Shown here piece after piece: positions 6,008 to 6,072 of a stretch of DNA of 6,072 nucleotides (positions within the stretch are counted from its first letter, which is position 1; each line of letters starts with the position of its first letter). The notes under the pieces were generated by a model. That model was not told the origin of the DNA. It worked only from the letters and a program-made list of their open reading frames with translations, and did not search any database. The DNA comes from Syntrophaceae bacterium. GTDB taxonomy: Bacteria; Desulfobacterota; Desulfomonilia; Desulfomonilales; Desulfomonilaceae. A program made the position numbers and the translations under genes. The stretch spans positions 1-6,072 of the forward strand of contig JACWAG010000012.1 of the NCBI GenBank assembly GCA_014874425.1. The letters are read 5' to 3'.

Positions 6008-6072
6008 ATGACAGGTGAACACTTCGAGGAAAAGGAGAGGTTTGACGGTCAGAAGGTTAAGATATTGATGCC
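6008..6072 (+). CDS. Start of an unidentified gene, cut by the window end
   Basis: Twenty-one codons are visible and the frame is open to the edge. The product begins 'MTGEHFEEKERFDG', then 'QKVKILMP'. The start is hydrophilic and acidic, then turns into a possible beta-strand ('VKILM'), so there is no signal peptide or membrane segment at the start. This is too little to name a family; it does not look like the leuC or leuD start that might be expected after leuA. A strong Shine-Dalgarno and its own promoter candidates, after a 199-base gap, suggest a separate transcription unit from the cluster. Confidence 0.65.
   Translation, partial: MTGEHFEEKERFDGQKVKILM

Overview
The window carries a compact, entirely plus-strand cluster that joins branched-chain amino-acid synthesis to phosphatidylethanolamine synthesis. 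The order is: tail of a DUF465/YdcH-like small protein, ilvB and ilvN (acetolactate synthase large and small subunits), psd (phosphatidylserine decarboxylase, short pyruvoyl type), pssA (phosphatidylserine synthase, CDP-alcohol transferase type), leuA (2-isopropylmalate synthase), then a separate unit whose first 65 bases enter the window. From memory, ilv-psd-pssA-leuA clusters are typical of the former Deltaproteobacteria (Desulfobacterota and Geobacter relatives). The short psd, the basic-headed PssA, the moderate GC content (mid-40s percent by eye) and the frequent TTG starts fit such an organism. Species cannot be assigned.

Layout. Bases 1-1966 hold the small protein and ilvB, 2 or 53 bases apart depending on which TTG starts ilvB. 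ilvN abuts the ilvB stop with no spacer. psd starts at a TTG that overlaps the ilvN stop (TTGA). A 111-base AT-rich gap before pssA holds a good sigma-70-like promoter with a 13-base palindrome in its spacer. A 123-base gap before leuA has no convincing promoter, but holds an unbroken TTG-initiated 47-codon frame with a leucine-dense end whose stop overlaps the leuA start. After leuA, 199 bases hold a sigma-54-like -24/-12 element, an overlapping sigma-70-like candidate and a strong Shine-Dalgarno for the next, unidentified gene.

Working together. IlvB/IlvN make acetolactate and acetohydroxybutyrate for valine, leucine and isoleucine. LeuA draws off 2-ketoisovalerate to leucine. PssA makes phosphatidylserine from CDP-diacylglycerol and serine, and Psd decarboxylates it to phosphatidylethanolamine. 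ilvC, which I recall lying between ilvN and psd in Geobacter-type clusters, is absent here.

The enzymes are ordinary and clearly recognisable, and I found no clearly new biological system. The items worth a second look are regulatory: the pssA palindrome, the leuA upstream frame, the ATGA/TTGA start overlaps, the alternative hairpins at the psd start, and the sigma-54-like promoter.
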